From Bacteroidota bacterium (GTDB taxonomy: Bacteria > Bacteroidota > Bacteroidia > B-17B0 > B-17BO): DNA of 6,939 nucleotides. Below, in pieces: positions 6,367-6,939 of the stretch (position 1 is its first letter; each line of letters opens with the position of its first letter). The stretch spans positions 1 through 6,939 of the forward strand of contig CANHPI010000147.1 of assembly GCA_947462425.1 (NCBI GenBank). Direction: 5' to 3'. The notes below the pieces were generated by a model. The model did not search any database. It was not told where the DNA came from and saw nothing but the letters and a program-made list of their open reading frames with translations. Made by a program: the position numbers and the translations under genes.

Positions 6367-6939
6367 TTATTTAATGATTTCTTCAAGTTTTGCATCTAAA
6401 TCAGCTCCTCTTAAGTTTTTGGCAACAATTTTACCTTCCTTATCCAATAAAAGATTTTGCGGAATGCTTGTGATACCATATAGTTTTCCGGCTTCATTAC
6501 CCCAACCTTTAAGGTCGCTAATTTGTGTCCAAGTTAAATTATCTTTTTCAATGGCTTGTACCCATTTTTCTTTCACTTGATCAAAAGAAACTCCTAATAC
6601 TGTAAAACCTTTGTCTTTGTATTTATTGTAGGCATTAACTACGTTTGGATTTTCTGCTCTGCATGGGCCGCACCAACTTGCCCAAAAATCAACTAAAACA
6701 TATTTTCCTTTTAAGTCGGTTAAATTAACCATTTTGCCATTTGGATCAGCTTGCGCAAAGTTTAGTGCCGGGTAGCCGATGGTAGTGCCCCTTAATTGTT
6801 TGATTTTTTCTTGAGCTAATAAACCGTACTTTGTATTTAAAATACTTTTATCTAAAAGACCAACTATTCTTTCTAATTCCTCAATAGGAGCTGTAGAATT
6901 TTGGTTAGTAAAATAAATAGCGTACCCGCTCACTGCAGA
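6367..6939 (-). CDS. TlpA-like thiol-disulfide oxidoreductase (C-terminal part, 5' end outside window)
   Basis: The reading frame is open to the right edge, leaving 190 visible residues and no start; the GTG at 6933 is internal by my reading. The C-terminal two thirds are a thioredoxin-fold AhpC/TlpA domain: PALNFAQADPNGKMVNLTDL, then GKYVLVDFWASWCGPCR with the redox pair CGPC (visible residues 90 and 93, bases 6672-6661), FTVLGVSFD, and the cis-proline loop TSIPQN (proline at visible residue 160) followed by LLLDKEGKIV. The N-terminal helical stretch (IEELERIVGLLDKS) before it fits the long Bacteroidota proteins that carry an N-terminal DUF4369-type domain, usually about twice this length and exported to the periplasm. 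The likely role is reducing or rearranging disulfides in envelope proteins. The active site is intact. A 94-bp gap with its own promoter box separates it from the isomerase gene, so cotranscription is uncertain. Confidence 0.93.
   Translation of the reverse strand, partial: SAVSGYAIYFTNQNSTAPIEELERIVGLLDKSILNTKYGLLAQEKIKQLRGTTIGYPALNFAQADPNGKMVNLTDLKGKYVLVDFWASWCGPCRAENPNVVNAYNKYKDKGFTVLGVSFDQVKEKWVQAIEKDNLTWTQISDLKGWGNEAGKLYGITSIPQNLLLDKEGKIVAKNLRGADLDAKLEEIIK

Noticed and set aside
6362..6580. Plus-strand open frame of 72 codons opposite the TlpA-like gene
   Set aside because: It starts in the intergenic gap but is almost wholly antisense to the thioredoxin domain, and its protein has no recognisable features.
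6931..6933. GTG as the start of the TlpA-like gene
   Set aside because: The frame stays open to the window edge, the sequence there shows no signal peptide, and this protein class is normally about twice as long, so the true start lies outside.

Overview
The window is AT-rich and all recognisable genes lie on the minus strand, so transcription runs from the right end to the left. It suggests a Bacteroidota chromosome, most likely a flavobacterium-like lineage. The clues are a TlpA-type thioredoxin protein with a long N-terminal region, a TAnnTTTG-type -7 promoter box, signal peptides ending in AQ or SQ, and a row of three parvulin-family envelope proteins followed by a MoxR ATPase. I recall that last gene order from flavobacteria and have not checked it. 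I see no mobile element, CRISPR array, tRNA or rRNA, and no intergenic gap reaches 300 bases.

Layout in transcription order. (1) 6939-6367: C-terminal part of a TlpA-like thiol-disulfide oxidoreductase, cut by the window edge. (2) 6366-6273: intergenic region with a good -7 promoter box. (3) 6272-4167: a 701-residue exported peptidyl-prolyl isomerase with two parvulin domains; the first carries an insertion of about 50 residues. (4) 4166-4099: a short gap almost filled by a perfect 14-bp hairpin with flanking A and T tracts, an intrinsic terminator or attenuator. (5) 4098-3226: a lipoprotein with a parvulin/SurA-like layout but no recognisable active site, apparently starting at TTG. (6) 3216-1870: a SurA-like chaperone-isomerase. 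(7) 1857-892: a MoxR-family AAA+ ATPase. (8) 786-103: a small outer-membrane beta-barrel protein. (9) 90-1: the first 30 codons of a D-2-hydroxyacid dehydrogenase resembling 3-phosphoglycerate dehydrogenase.

Genes 5 to 7 are separated by only 9 and 12 bp and should form one transcription unit. The central theme is envelope protein folding. Three secreted proteins of the parvulin/SurA type probably escort outer-membrane proteins through the periplasm. The cytoplasmic MoxR ATPase is the odd partner, because no DUF58 or von Willebrand A gene follows it within the window. The beta-barrel protein is a plausible client but lies behind a 105-bp gap.

I found no convincing new multi-gene system. The points most worth a second look are the hairpin squeezed between a stop codon and a TTG start inside the chaperone cluster, the lipoprotein that seems to have lost its isomerase site, the insertion in the first parvulin domain of the large isomerase, and the MoxR gene without its usual neighbours.
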